64,000 bases of DNA from Photobacterium sp. JCM 19050. Lineage in GTDB: Bacteria; Pseudomonadota; Gammaproteobacteria; Enterobacterales; Vibrionaceae. Made by a program: the position numbers and the translations under genes. The stretch spans positions 1 through 64,000 of the forward strand of contig BAXG01000030.1 of NCBI GenBank assembly GCA_001310455.1. Direction: 5' to 3'. A model generated the notes under the pieces. That model worked only from the letters and a program-made list of their open reading frames with translations. It did no database searches and was not told the origin of the DNA. This document shows, in pieces, positions 1 through 9,416 of the stretch. Numbering within the stretch: the first letter of the stretch is position 1; the number at the start of each line of letters is the position of its first letter.

Positions 1-2
1 AG

Positions 3-700
3 GGCAGGAGCATTACCAAATGGGATGCGGCTGAGTTTGGTACCCGCCGCAACATCGATGCGGTAAAGACTGCGCGCTCTACCTCCATGAAACGCGCCGC
101 TGTCCAGTGGGGCATTGGGCGCTACCTCTACCAGATGGAAACCACCTTTGCGGAATCTCGCAAAGCAAACGGATACAAGGATAAGCGTTATGGCAACATC
201 CATGTCCACCGTGAAAAAGGCAAGCCAGACAGGTATATCGACTGGCGCGAGCCGACTCTGCCACATGGGCAATCCCCCAGCGTGACTACGAAGAATTTCT
301 GTCCGCCATGCTTGGTGCCAACACAATGGATGAACTTTCCAGGGCGTTCTCTGAAGCGACCAAGGCAGCCAAGGCGTCAGGCGACCGGGAGCTGTTGCAG
401 AAAGTCATCAAGACCAAGGACGAGAAGAAACAACAGCTCATCGATTACGCTGCCGAACATGAGCAAACCGTGCTTTCTGACATAGAAGCCCAGCTACAGG
501 ACACCATTAACGTCCTGCCAAAAATGCCAAGCCTAGAAACACTGAACAATGCATACCAGAAGGCTGTCGACAAGGCGACTAAGCAGGCTGACACATTCGG
601 TGTTTCCCCGGCAAGCCTGATTCAACACATTGGCGACGTTTACCGGGATGCCAAAAGCAAACTCGAGGGAACCGACCATGAAACAGCTCACCACACTTAA
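3..700 (+). CDS. Rad52/22-family single-strand annealing protein (5' partial, frameshifted)
   Basis: The gene enters from the left edge of the window. The first readable frame (from base 3) contains KRAAVQWGIGRYLY, a signature I associate with Rad52/22-type phage recombinases, which anneal complementary single strands. Reading continues to about base 250, where one missing base shifts the frame; the second frame (about 245 to 700) carries a Lys/Glu-rich helical C-terminal region ending in AHHT. The last 23 bases overlap the next start codon (678), as in compact phage recombination modules. Seen: the motif, the frame break and the overlap. Known: Rad52/ERF/RecT proteins sit in early phage operons. 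The family call rests on one motif, so it is moderately sure. Confidence 0.6.
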
Positions 701-1666
701 CCAGCTCCGCACCTTAGAGAAAGAGGAAGCCATTGAACTCCTGACCGATGTCAGCAGTGTCCGCCCTCTTCTGGATGCCATCCGTACAGAAGCTTCCAGT
801 GAAGTGCCGGATGTAGGCACCCGCAAGGGACGTGAACGCATTGGCGCGCTGGCGCTCAAGGTCAGTAAAAGCAAAACCACCCTGGTCGATTCCATCAATG
901 GCTGATTGCTTCCAAGGAAGACCAAATCAAACGGGTCAAAGCCACTCGCAAACAGGTGGAAGAGGAGCTGAACAGCTTGCGCCGTGAAGTGTTAAAGCCC
1001 AGAACGGAATGGGAAGCGGAACAGGCCAGGCTGGAGACTGAAGCCAGGGACGCTATCCTGGCCCGGATTGATAACATCCGTCAGGTTGCCCAGCTAAAAG
1101 GAACGGAAACCAAGGATGAACTGACCGAACTGTCAAACGCCATCAATGACATGCCTGTTGATGCCGAGCAGTTTGGCGAGATGGTTTCAGACGCACTCAC
1201 TGCCAAACAAGATGCGCTCCAGGCAGTAAACGATGCCTTGATTGAAAGGGTGAAACAGGACGCCATGGCTGAGCAGGTCCGCCATGCCCGTATAACGATG
1301 GACATCAGCCAAATAAGCTCCCTACCCTCACAGTACCTGGACAGCACAAAGGATGAAGTGCTGATGGCGATAATCCAGTTAGAGAAAACCGACATCACAG
1401 AGGCGGAATTCGGTGACAAAGTGGAAGAAGCTATGTCCGCCAAGAATGCCGCCCTTCGTCAGCTCCGGCTCATAGAACAACACGCTGAAGATGCGCCGCC
1501 AGAAGAAGACACCGTCATGGTGGAGCTCGAGCAGCACACCCTTACCCAACTTCAATACCGCAGCTATGCGCTCAGCCTGCTGGAAGATGATGACCCGGAT
1601 ATCTGGGACATGATTGAAAAGCTCGAGCTACAGGCAGAGCCATTTGTAGAGCCTCTGCTGAGCTAA
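678..1666 (+). CDS. Phage-type coiled-coil protein, recombination-module neighbour (frameshifted)
   Basis: About 330 residues once a single missing base near 902 (an AATGG(G)CTG context) is restored. It begins MKQLTTLNQLR, overlapping the end of the annealing-protein gene. The protein is strongly helical and charged. The central stretch (about residues 80-130) is rich in Lys/Arg/Glu with a REVLKPRTEWEAE segment resembling DUF1351-type phage proteins that accompany annealing proteins. No catalytic motif is visible. The function is not recognised; from position I infer an accessory role in phage recombination or replication. Confidence 0.55.
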
Positions 1667-1704
1667 TACCGATACCTAAATCACGACTATAGGGAGATAA
1701 AGCC

Positions 1705-1887
1705 ATGCGGATACTGAGAATGAGAGAGCTCACCCAGGTTACTGGGCTCTCCAGATCGACAATTTACCGCTTTATAAGGATGGGGACGTTTCCGAAGCAA
1801 ATATCTCTGGGAGAGAACTCGTCGGGATGGAGAAGTGATGAAATCTATGCGTGGATAAAAGAAAAAGAAGAACTCCGAGAAAGGTGA
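1705..1887 (+). CDS. AlpA-family DNA-binding regulator
   Basis: A 60-residue protein with the AlpA / phage excisionase-like winged helix: VTGLSRSTIYRFIRMGTFP followed by a 'W' wing and ISLGENSSGWRSDEIYAWI. AlpA proteins act as small activators or recombination-directionality factors in P4-like elements, where they control the integrase gene and excision. A good ribosome-binding site (AGGGAGAT) lies about 10 bases upstream. It sits in the same element as the tyrosine integrase, so control of excision is likely but not shown. Confidence 0.8.
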   Translation: MRILRMRELTQVTGLSRSTIYRFIRMGTFPKQISLGENSSGWRSDEIYAWIKEKEELRER

Positions 1888-2173
1888 TTGAGAACGGCGG
1901 TAGTCCAATGACTCAATCCTATTCAGGTTGATTATCCTATGTCAGATCGACCCCAGATTAAGCCGCAATGATTAGCAAGATTTGAAATGCCAATTTAAAC
2001 CTTACTTTAATTATATTAATCCCTTCTTTTTCATTATTGATACACCCTCTTATGAATCATGAGGCATAATTTAGTTAAACCTATAGCATTTACCCATTTT
2101 CACCCTGTTGAAAGCTGAAGCTACTAATATAGAGTTGTTTTAACCAAATAATGGGAAGAATAAGGATGGAACC

Positions 2174-2664
2174 ATGGAGAAATCAGAATACGATGATTTA
2201 GTTCAGCAATTTAAAAATGACTTCGTAATGATTACAAAGGGAAGATTCTATTTTATGGTGGGTGGTTTCTTCGCCTTTATACTGGCTGCAGGATTAATAA
2301 CAATTAACGCATTTGAAGACGTAGTGTTAAATATTAAACGTACTTTTGAATACTCTCAAATATTACACAAAGGGAAACTTTCAGAGACAGAGAGCGGAAT
2401 AGAATTTGGGAGTCCTGTATTTATTAATGGCAAATTAGTTGCGAGGTCTATAACTTCACAGGACTCATTTGAAAACAGGGGGATACTACCGTATTGTCTG
2501 GGACAACAGACAGAGGCGCACATCATCTATTAGTAAGTAGTGCAGGTACTCCCATTAGTATTGGGGATGGTTACTTCCATATTGGAAATTCGGGAAACCC
2601 TACTAATCTTTGGGTATCCGGTAGTGAGCTTAAAATAGATAAATACATAGTCGACCACAAATAG
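2174..2664 (+). CDS. Single-span membrane protein of unknown function (frameshifted, AT-rich)
   Basis: The first part reads MEKSEYDDLVQQF with one hydrophobic segment at about residues 25-47 (FMVGGFFAFILAAGLITI). The frame breaks in a run of five G near 2480; adding one G continues the reading through DTTVLSGTTDRGAHH to a stop at 2662-2664, giving about 163 residues. The part after the membrane span is rich in Gly, Ser and Thr and looks beta-structured. The gene and its upstream region (1960-2173) are clearly more AT-rich than the neighbours, suggesting separate acquisition as element cargo. I recognise no family. Confidence 0.5.
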
Positions 2665-2874
2665 CCCTAAGATGTATCAACTTACATTATCTTTCTTATA
2701 CCAAGTAGGTGATTTTTATTTTGACCCATTTATATCTTATGGTTAGATGCATTCAATAAAGTATTCTTTCGACAAGCACCACCAGTTGCTACTTTCTTCT
2801 TAACAGCTAATTCGGGAATCCGTATTTTTGTCAACCTGTTGAATTCGGTAAAACGGAATTTTGTAAACCAACTA

Positions 2875-4085
2875 TCAGCGAGCAACCGACAACGAACCAT
2901 GCGATGCCTTCTCAATATGGTCACTCCACCACTCCATCATTTTCCTACGACGTTTGAGGTAAGTCGTTCGGTTGTAGGCTGACCGAATTTTGTTCCTGTC
3001 AGCATGGGCAAGTGCCGCCTCAATGACATCCGAGTCAAAGCCCTGCTCATTGAGAGTGGTGGATGCCAGAGAACGGAAGCCATGAGCAGTCGTCCGGTTC
3101 TTGAAACCTATACGCCCAAGTGCCTTGTTGATTGTCTCGGCATCAGTGGGTTTGTTGGCAAAGCGGCTTGATTCAAAGACGTAATCACAATGACCGGTCA
3201 GTGGCCTGATCGTTTCAAGAATAGCGATGACCTGGGGTGTCAGTGGTACCTCATGGCTTCGTCGCATTTTCATTCTTTCAGGGGGAATCACCCAGAGTTT
3301 GCGCTCCAGGTCTATCTCATCCCAGCGGTACCGGCAGCTTCATTTGGACGAACCATTGTATGGAGCAGCCATTCAATCAGACAACGGGTGGTCCACTGCA
3401 AGTTGGCAATGGAAAGGGCTCGCATCAGCTCGTAAATCTCTTCCGGGGAAAGCGCCGCCATGTGGGTGATCTGGGGTTTTCTGAATACCTCTCTTATTCC
3501 AGTAAGAGGGTTATGCTGAACCAGGCCATAGTTGACGGCATAGTTCATAATCTCGTTGAGCAATTGCCCTACCCGTTTAACCGTTTCCAACAGTCCCTGC
3601 TTTTCATAGGGCTTGAGTGCAGCGATTGCGATTGGTGCCGTAATACTTTCAACAGGCATCTCACCCAACAAAGGGAACGCGTATTTCTCCAATTTCCGCC
3701 AGTTATCCCGTATGGTCTTTTCCTTGAGCATACCCTGTTTGGCATCCATCCACATTTCGGCAACCGAGCGTAATGTAGAAGCGCCTGATTTACCCGCCAC
3801 GTATTTTTGCTGGTCTTTGTGGAGCTTTGGATCTATGCCCTCACCAATCATCTTTCTATAAGCAGTTGCTCGTTCCCTAGCATCAGCAAGTGATACGTCA
3901 GGGTAGGCTCCCAAACCAAGGATCGTTGGTTTTCCTGTGTGCCGGCGCTTGTACCGAAACTCCCATGTACGGGAGCCATTGGGACGCACATGGAAGTAGA
4001 GGTTACCGCCATCAGAAACCCGAAAAGATTTTTCTTTTGGCTTGAGCTTCTGAATTGCTATTGCAGATAAGAGATTGATTCTCAT
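2875..4085 (-). CDS. Tyrosine recombinase / P4-type integrase (frameshifted)
   Basis: About 404 residues after restoring one base near 3327 (ACC(C)GC). I chose the ATG at 4085 because GGAAGGAGGGAGG lies just upstream; an in-frame extension to 4169 lacks such a site. The N-terminal part has the DUF4102-like arm-binding domain (KLKPKEKSFRVSDGG). The catalytic domain shows TMVRPNEA (first Arg), HGFRS (His-x-x-Arg), LAHAD (second His) and a Tyr in SAYNRTTY. Such enzymes insert islands at tRNA 3' ends, and this one starts about 340 bases from the 3' end of tRNA-Ser and points away from it, the usual P4-like layout. Confidence 0.88.
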
Positions 4086-4109
4086 AGTCCTCCCTCCTTC
4101 CCTGAGTAC

Positions 4110-4128
4110 AAAAGTAATACCAGAATAA
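4110..4128 (+). repeat. 19-bp direct repeat, copy 1, upstream of integrase
   Basis: AAAAGTAATACCAGAATAA occurs here and again, identical, at 4260-4278, 150 bases apart. Inverted part-copies GGTATTACTTT (4153-4163) and GGTATTACT (4282-4290) lie between and after them. This spacing in the int-tRNA interval fits arm-type integrase or AlpA binding sites. The repeats are seen directly; the role is inferred. Confidence 0.6.
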
Positions 4129-4259
4129 CCACTAAGAGCAGCTAAAAAACTTGGTATTACTTTCGGCAATAAACCTCTTTATATTCAATAAATAAAAGGT
4201 AGCTCAAAATCGAAAAACCTGCTTGAAAATAGGTGAGACGGGATGCGATTTGGTAGGTG

Positions 4260-4278
4260 AAAGTAATACCAGAATAAG
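4260..4278 (+). repeat. 19-bp direct repeat, copy 2
   Basis: An identical copy of the 4110-4128 repeat, followed four bases later by an inverted half (GGTATTACT). Together they make a short palindrome-like cluster about 150 bases from the tRNA 3' end. Confidence 0.6.
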
Positions 4279-4392
4279 CCGGTATTACTCAGTATGTAAT
4301 ACGGCATACACCCATTTCGGTATATGGATAGATTGGCATGGGACAGGATAGAACAGGTAAGAGACTGATATTACTGAATTTTAGACACAAAA

Positions 4393-4412
4393 AAGACGCT
4401 CTAGAGCGTCTT
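4393..4412 (-). terminator. Intrinsic terminator downstream of tRNA-Ser
   Basis: The perfect 20-base palindrome AAGACGCTCTAGAGCGTCTT is followed on the minus strand by TTTTGTG. It lies 13 bases beyond the CCA end of the tRNA, so it most simply terminates the tRNA transcript. Confidence 0.85.
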
Positions 4413-4424
4413 AATTTTGGAATT

Positions 4425-4512
4425 TGGCGGTGAGGGAGGGATTCGAACCCTCGGTACGTTGCCGTACACACACTTTCCAGGCGTGCTCCTTCAGCCACTC
4501 GGACACCTCACC
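4425..4512 (-). tRNA. tRNA-Ser (anticodon GGA)
   Basis: The minus strand begins GGTGAGGTGTCCGAGTGG, has the anticodon loop CTGGAAA (anticodon GGA), a long variable arm and GGTTCGAATCC, and ends with an encoded CCA. It is 88 bases long and nearly identical to E. coli serW/serX as I recall it. It decodes UCC/UCU. The integrase lies on its 3' side, making it the likely attachment gene of the element. Confidence 0.97.
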
Positions 4513-4553
4513 AAATTGTTTTCGTTGTGGGCTTCGCGTCCCAACGAGGCGCT

Positions 4554-4582
4554 ACTATAGAGATCCATCCGGATTAGGTCAA
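4554..4582 (-). promoter_or_regulatory. Sigma-70 promoter for tRNA-Ser
   Basis: Read on the minus strand: TTGACC (4577-4582), 17 bases, then TATAGT (4554-4559), followed by a GC-rich stretch (GCGCCTCG) like the discriminators of stable-RNA promoters. It lies 42 bases upstream of the tRNA 5' end. Confidence 0.8.
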
Positions 4583-4722
4583 CACTCTAAATGCAATTCT
4601 TTGTTCGAATGGACAATTAACGATCAAAGCGGTGGCAATCCGTGCAATTTGATGTCCTTACGTTCACCTCGGCCGCCCTACACTGTTACAATGCCCGCAA
4701 AATACCAAGGCGAGTTTTAATC

Positions 4723-5300
4723 ATGTCTTCTTCATTGACTGACTTTATTGCTGAAAATGGCCTCGAAAGCCAACTGATGTCCCCAATGCAAATTGAGGGC
4801 TTTGTTACTGCACTGGCAGCAGCCCCGCATGTTATTGACCCGGCTGAGTGGCTGGCGTACCTCTGGGGAGGCGAAGAAACCGCACCTTTTTCTACTCATG
4901 AACAGCTGGAGCAATTTGCCCGGTTGGTGGTCGAGCGGTGGAACGCATCCCGCAAGGCTCTGTTTGAGGGCAACTGGCAATGGCCATCACTTTGTCAGTT
5001 AGATGAGGCTGAACTGGTGTCTGAAGGTACCCGGGAGTTTGCTGATGGCCTGCTTCAGGCTGGAGCCTTACCCGCGATGATTGGGAAGCTCTGATGCCAG
5101 AAGACAGTGAGGACAGCGCACTGCTTGGTGGTGTCATTCTGTCGGTCAGCATGATGTTCGACCCGGAAACGGCCATTGCCACCATGGAACAGTATGGTGC
5201 AATTGAGCTGGCCCAATTTGAAGAGGTCTACAACGCAATGCCAATGATGTTGAGCGGTCTGGCGATGAAAGGTCAGATGCTGGCAGCCGAAGACCAGTAA
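4723..5300 (+). CDS. YecA / UPF0149-family protein (frameshifted)
   Basis: 192 residues after one base is restored near 5060. It begins MSSSLTDFI and matches the UPF0149 (YgfB/YecA) fold pattern: a helical protein with MQIEGFVTALAAAP near residue 25 and WLAYLWGG near residue 50. It lacks the C-terminal SEC-C metal-binding tail that some YecA proteins carry. The biochemical role of the family is poorly defined. The palindromic terminator at 5325-5344 closes the unit. Confidence 0.75.
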
Positions 5301-5324
5301 CGCCTGCATTTACCTATCCCATAC

Positions 5325-5344
5325 AAGCGGCCATTGGCCGCTTT
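5325..5344 (+). terminator. Terminator after the yecA-like gene
   Basis: AAGCGGCCATTGGCCGCTTT is a perfect palindrome ending in T, 24 bases after the stop codon. Confidence 0.7.
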
Positions 5345-5443
5345 ATAACCTCAAACTTTTCGCGCAACTGTCAACCATTCCTGATATAGTCCCCGCCCTA
5401 ACAGCAACTGCCGGTTTAAGGCTACAAAAACGGGACTGCCCCT

Positions 5444-6828
5444 TTGACGACTCAAGTATTTTCGACCCTTCCGTTGAAAGCTGAACTGCTTTCCACGCTC
5501 AATGATATTGGCTACAAAAACATGACGCCGATTCAAGCTGAAAGCCTTCCCTCTATCCTTGAAGGGAAAGACGTCATTGGTCAGGGCAAAACCGGCTCCG
5601 GTAAAACTGCGGCTTTCGGGCTTGGCCTGCTGAACCGCCTGAACGTTAAACGCTTTCGGGTTCAATCCCTGGTGCTCTGCCTACCCGGGAACTGGCTGAC
5701 CAGGTTGCAGTGGAAATCCGTCGCCTCGCTCGCGGAATCCACAACATTAAAGTGCTGACACTGTGCGGCGGCGTTCCTATGGGACCACAAATCGGCTCTC
5801 TGGAGCACGGGGCACATATCATCGTTGGGACACCGGGCCGTATCCTCGACCATATGGAAAAAGGCCGTTTGTCACTCGCTGAAGTCAACACACTGGTTCT
5901 CGATGAAGCTGACAGAATGCTGGAAATGGGCTTCCAGCCGGCTCTGGATGCCATCTTTGAAGAAGTACCTCAAGACCGCCAAACACTTCTGTTCAGTGCG
6001 ACTTACCCAGCACAGATTAAAAGCATCAGCCAGCAGATCATGACTTCCCCGGTTATGGTGAAAGTCGAATCAAATCACGATGACAGCAGCATCAGCCAGT
6101 ACTTTTACCGTTGTGAAGGTAACAAAGACCGGATGCATGCGCTGCGCTTGTTACTTCTCAAACATCAGCCGGAAAGTGCGGTGGTGTTCTGTAACACCAA
6201 ACGTGACGTGAAAGATGTCGCTGCAGTCCTTGAAAATGACGGGTTCTCTGTCGTAGCACTGCATGGCGATCTGGAACAACGTGACCGCGACCAGATGTTG
6301 CTCAAGTTTGCCAACAAAAGTACCACCATCATGGTAGCGACAGATGTTGCTGCACGTGGACTGGATATTGATGCCCTGGATGCTGTAATTAACTACCACA
6401 TGGCTTACGACACCGAAGTTCACATTCACCGCATTGGCCGTACCGGCCGGGCTGGCAGCGAGGGGGCTGCATACACCTTCTTCGGGCCGGAAGACGGATA
6501 CCGCATTGCTCTTCTGGAAGACCACCTCGAGCGCGACATTAAGTCTCAGGCGCTGCCGGACGAATCTGTTCTGAACAATACGCCTCGTTCGCCGGAGATG
6601 GTAACACTGCATATCGATGCCGGTAAAAAAAACAAAGTACGCCCGGGGGATATCCTTGGTGCACTGACCGGCGAAACCGGCATCGAAGGTGCGCAGGTTG
6701 GCAAAATCAAAGTCACGGATTTTCGTTCTTACGTGGCAGTAAAGCGACACGTAGCGAAAAAAGCCCTGAAAAAGCTGACATCTGGCAAAATCAAAGGTCG
6801 CAAGTGCCGCGTGTGGCAACTTCGTTAA
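5444..6828 (+). CDS. dbpA: ATP-dependent RNA helicase DbpA (frameshifted)
   Basis: About 461 residues after one C is restored near 5681 (TGCC(C)TACCCGG, giving the motif PTRELA). The DEAD-box helicase motifs are in order: Q motif (MTPIQAESLP), GQGKTGSGKT, GTPGR, DEAD, SAT, VATDVAARGLD and HRIGRTGR. The C-terminal domain ends KGRKCRVWQL, typical of the DbpA RNA-binding domain that targets hairpin 92 of 23S rRNA during large-subunit assembly. The start used is TTG at 5444, giving MTTQVF; no better ATG is nearby. It stands alone between two terminators. Confidence 0.92.
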
Positions 6829-6850
6829 AACGCCTCAGATTCAGGCAAAC

Positions 6851-6878
6851 AAAAAGGCGAACCCAGTGTTCGCCTTTT
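6851..6878 (+). terminator. Bidirectional terminator between dbpA and nadA
   Basis: AAAAAGGCGAAC, a short loop and GTTCGCCTTTT form a strong stem with A and T tails on both sides. It lies between convergent genes and can serve both strands. Confidence 0.85.
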
Positions 6879-6908
6879 CTGTGTCTGTAGCCTGATCAGA
6901 ATCGCTAC

Positions 6909-7969
6909 TTAAGCATTGCCCTTGACTTTCACTTGCAGTGACGCAGCGAAATCAAGCATCCGGTTAAGCGGAATCAATGCTTTAACCCGGACGTCATCAT
7001 CAACAAAGATCTCATGCCCATCGGAGCCTTCCTTGAGGCAGATTCAATTGCTTTCAGGCCATTCATCGCCATCCACGGGCAATGTGCGCAGCTTCGGCAT
7101 GTCGCACCAGCACCGGCTGTCGGGGCTTCAAACAGCTCCTTATCCGGTACCGCTTGCTGCATTTTGAAGAAAATGCCCTTGTCGGTTGCCACGATGAGCT
7201 TTTTCTGTGGCAGCGTTTGAGCAGCTTTAATCAGCTGGCTGGTTGAACCCACGGCGTCGGCCATCTGAACCACGCTTGAAGGGGACTCAGGGTGGACCAG
7301 AACAGCGGCATCCGGGTTAAGCGCCTTCATCTGCTCAAGCGCCTGGGCAGAGAACTCATCGTGCACGACACACTCGCCCTGCCACAAAAGCATTTCTGCG
7401 CCAGTTTGCTTTGAAATATACGCACCAAGGTGGCGATCCGGTCCCCAAATAATAGGTTTACCCTCACCGTCCAGGTGCTCAACAATCTCCAATGCGATTG
7501 AGGATGTCACTACCCAGTCTGCACGGGCTTTAACCGCCGCAGAAGTGTTGGCGTATACCACCACAGTGTGATCCGGGTGGGCATCGCAGAATGCAGTAAA
7601 TTTGTCTTCCGGACAACTGAGATCCAACGAACACTCGGCGTTGAGTGTCGGCATCAGAACTGTCTTCTCGGGCGTGAGGATTTTGGCAGATTCCCCCATA
7701 AACCGGACACCACAAATAATTAGGGTGCTGGCTGGGTGCTGGTTGCCGAATTTCGCCATCTCAAGAGAGTCACCGACAAAACCACCCGTCTCTTCGGCAA
7801 GCGCCTGGATTTCGGGGTCGGTGTAATAGTGGGCAATCAGAACGGCATCGCGCGCTTTCAACAGGGATTTGATGCTCGCAATGTATTGTGTTTTTTCTTC
7901 CTCTGATAGCGGAACGGGCTTAGGCGGGAACGGATAGGTCCGGTCCTCAATAGTTACGACTTGGCTCAT
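6909..7969 (-). CDS. nadA: Quinolinate synthase NadA (frameshifted)
   Basis: About 353 residues once one base is restored near 7036 (GCC(C)TC); without it the reading frame ends early with a spurious tail. NadA condenses iminoaspartate and dihydroxyacetone phosphate to quinolinate in NAD synthesis and uses a [4Fe-4S] cluster. Seen: [15 protein letters not shown] near the N-terminus, [23 protein letters not shown] and [13 protein letters not shown], which supply the cluster cysteines. It follows tol-pal-cpoB on the same strand, the common gammaproteobacterial order. Confidence 0.93.
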
Positions 7970-8101
7970 TGCTCCACGGCGTCCATTTTAGGAATAGTCC
8001 GATCATTATACCGTTTTTTAACTCAAGGTTTACAGAGTGCGTGTAACGGGCAAGAGAGAATTTGCATTGTGCGAGGTAAAAGAAAACCGGCGATTGCCGG
8101 T

Positions 8102-8830
8102 TTACTTGAGTCGGTTTTGCGCTTGCTGGGCGGAAGTGGTTCCCGGGAATTTCGAAACAACATCCTGGAAAATTTTCTTCGCACCGGCTTTGTCCCCTTC
8201 CCTTTCAGAAATCAGGCCAAGCTTCAGCATCGCATCTGCACGCTTGTTGGAATCTTTGTAATTTTCAACAGCAGCAAAGTTCTTTTTGGCATCTTCCAGC
8301 TTAGACTGGGAAAAATAGAGCTGCCCCAGCCAATAGTGTGCATTCGGTGTATAAACCGATTGCGGATAGGTACCAAGGAAAGCATTGAATGCAGAGATAG
8401 CACCACTGTAGTCCTTCTTCTTCAGAATCAGGTCTACGGCTTTTTGATATTCTTCATTTTCATTGCGATTGGACGCAATGACGCCACCTTCAGGCTCATT
8501 GGTTTTCGGCTCCGGAGTCACTGCAGGTTTTGCAGTGCGAAGCGTATCCACTTCACGGTACAGGTCACGCTGGCGTTCCAGCATCTGGCCAATATCGTAG
8601 CTGTTTTTTTCAACGGTGCCCCGAAGGCTATCGATTTCACCCGCCATCTGGTCAAGTTGGCGCTGCATATCGATTTGCATCTGGTTTCTGGCTTCAAGCA
8701 TACGCTCCAAACGGGCGATGCTGTCATCCGGTGACCTGAGATCAGCAACCGGAGCCTGTGCAGCGGCAGGGCCTGCCACTGCACACACCAGTAACGCCAG
8801 CGGGAGATAACGCTTAGTGTTACTGCTCAT
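8102..8830 (-). CDS. cpoB: Cell division coordinator CpoB (YbgF)
   Basis: 242 residues. A signal peptide (MSSNTKRYLPLALLVCAVAGPAAA, cleaved about residue 25) is followed by an N-terminal coiled coil (about 35-100: RLERMLEARN, QLDQMAGEI, LERQRDLYREV) and C-terminal TPR repeats (about 125-242, with YTPNAHYWLGQLYF). In E. coli CpoB is periplasmic, binds TolA and couples peptidoglycan synthesis with outer-membrane constriction. It lies just downstream of pal as the last tol-pal gene. The frame is intact. Confidence 0.93.
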   Translation of the reverse strand: MSSNTKRYLPLALLVCAVAGPAAAQAPVADLRSPDDSIARLERMLEARNQMQIDMQRQLDQMAGEIDSLRGTVEKNSYDIGQMLERQRDLYREVDTLRTAKPAVTPEPKTNEPEGGVIASNRNENEEYQKAVDLILKKKDYSGAISAFNAFLGTYPQSVYTPNAHYWLGQLYFSQSKLEDAKKNFAAVENYKDSNKRADAMLKLGLISEREGDKAGAKKIFQDVVSKFPGTTSAQQAQNRLK

Positions 8831-8853
8831 GGTAGTTACCTGTTACTAATGAA

Positions 8854-9375
8854 TTAGTAAACCAGAACCGCACGACGGTTCTTCGCGTAAGCTGAATCGC
8901 TCTGGCCAAGAACCAGTGGCTTCTCTTCACCATAGCTTACGATAGCGATTTGGTTTGCCGGTACACCCAGTGCCTGCAGGTACTTAGATACTGCATTTGC
9001 ACGGCGCTCACCCAGGGCGATGTTGTACTCAGGAGTACCGCGCTCATCAGCGTGACCTTCAACAATCACTTTCAGCTCTGGGTTCTTACGCAGGTACTCT
9101 GCGTGAGCTTCCAGCATAGCTTCATATTCAGGCAGAATTGCAGTGTCGTCAAACGCGAAGAATACAGTCTGAGACTGACGCAGTTCCTGATTGCGCAGTT
9201 CCTGCTCTGTCATCGTACCCTGGCCTTCAACCGGAGTCACAACGGTAGTTTGATCGTTGTTGTTAGAAGTTTGGCCAGCAGTGCTGTCGGTAGAGCTGTC
9301 AGTTGAGCTACAAGCAGCCAGAGTCAGCATTGGCAGGGCAATGGCAAGACCCTTAAGAACTTTGTTAAGTTGCAT
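8854..9375 (-). CDS. pal: Peptidoglycan-associated lipoprotein Pal
   Basis: 173 residues; the start at 9375 is preceded by AAGGAAGAAACC. A lipoprotein signal peptide ends in the lipobox LAAC with Cys22 as the lipidated residue. A Ser/Thr/Asp-rich linker (about 23-60) leads to an OmpA-like domain (about 70-173) with [10 protein letters not shown] and [20 protein letters not shown], whose Asp and Arg bind meso-diaminopimelate of peptidoglycan. Pal anchors the outer membrane to the wall and is released or relocated by TolB. Confidence 0.97.
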   Translation of the reverse strand: MQLNKVLKGLAIALPMLTLAACSSTDSSTDSTAGQTSNNNDQTTVVTPVEGQGTMTEQELRNQELRQSQTVFFAFDDTAILPEYEAMLEAHAEYLRKNPELKVIVEGHADERGTPEYNIALGERRANAVSKYLQALGVPANQIAIVSYGEEKPLVLGQSDSAYAKNRRAVLVY

Positions 9376-9416
9376 GTTGGTTTCTTCCTTTTTAACTATT
9401 GCGCAATAGAAAGTAA

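Noticed and set aside
5444-6828. dbpA and other core genes as true pseudogenes or programmed frameshifts
   Set aside because: Breaks are always one lost base, occur in many essential or core genes, and no slippery heptamer with a downstream structure is visible; an assembly artefact is simpler.
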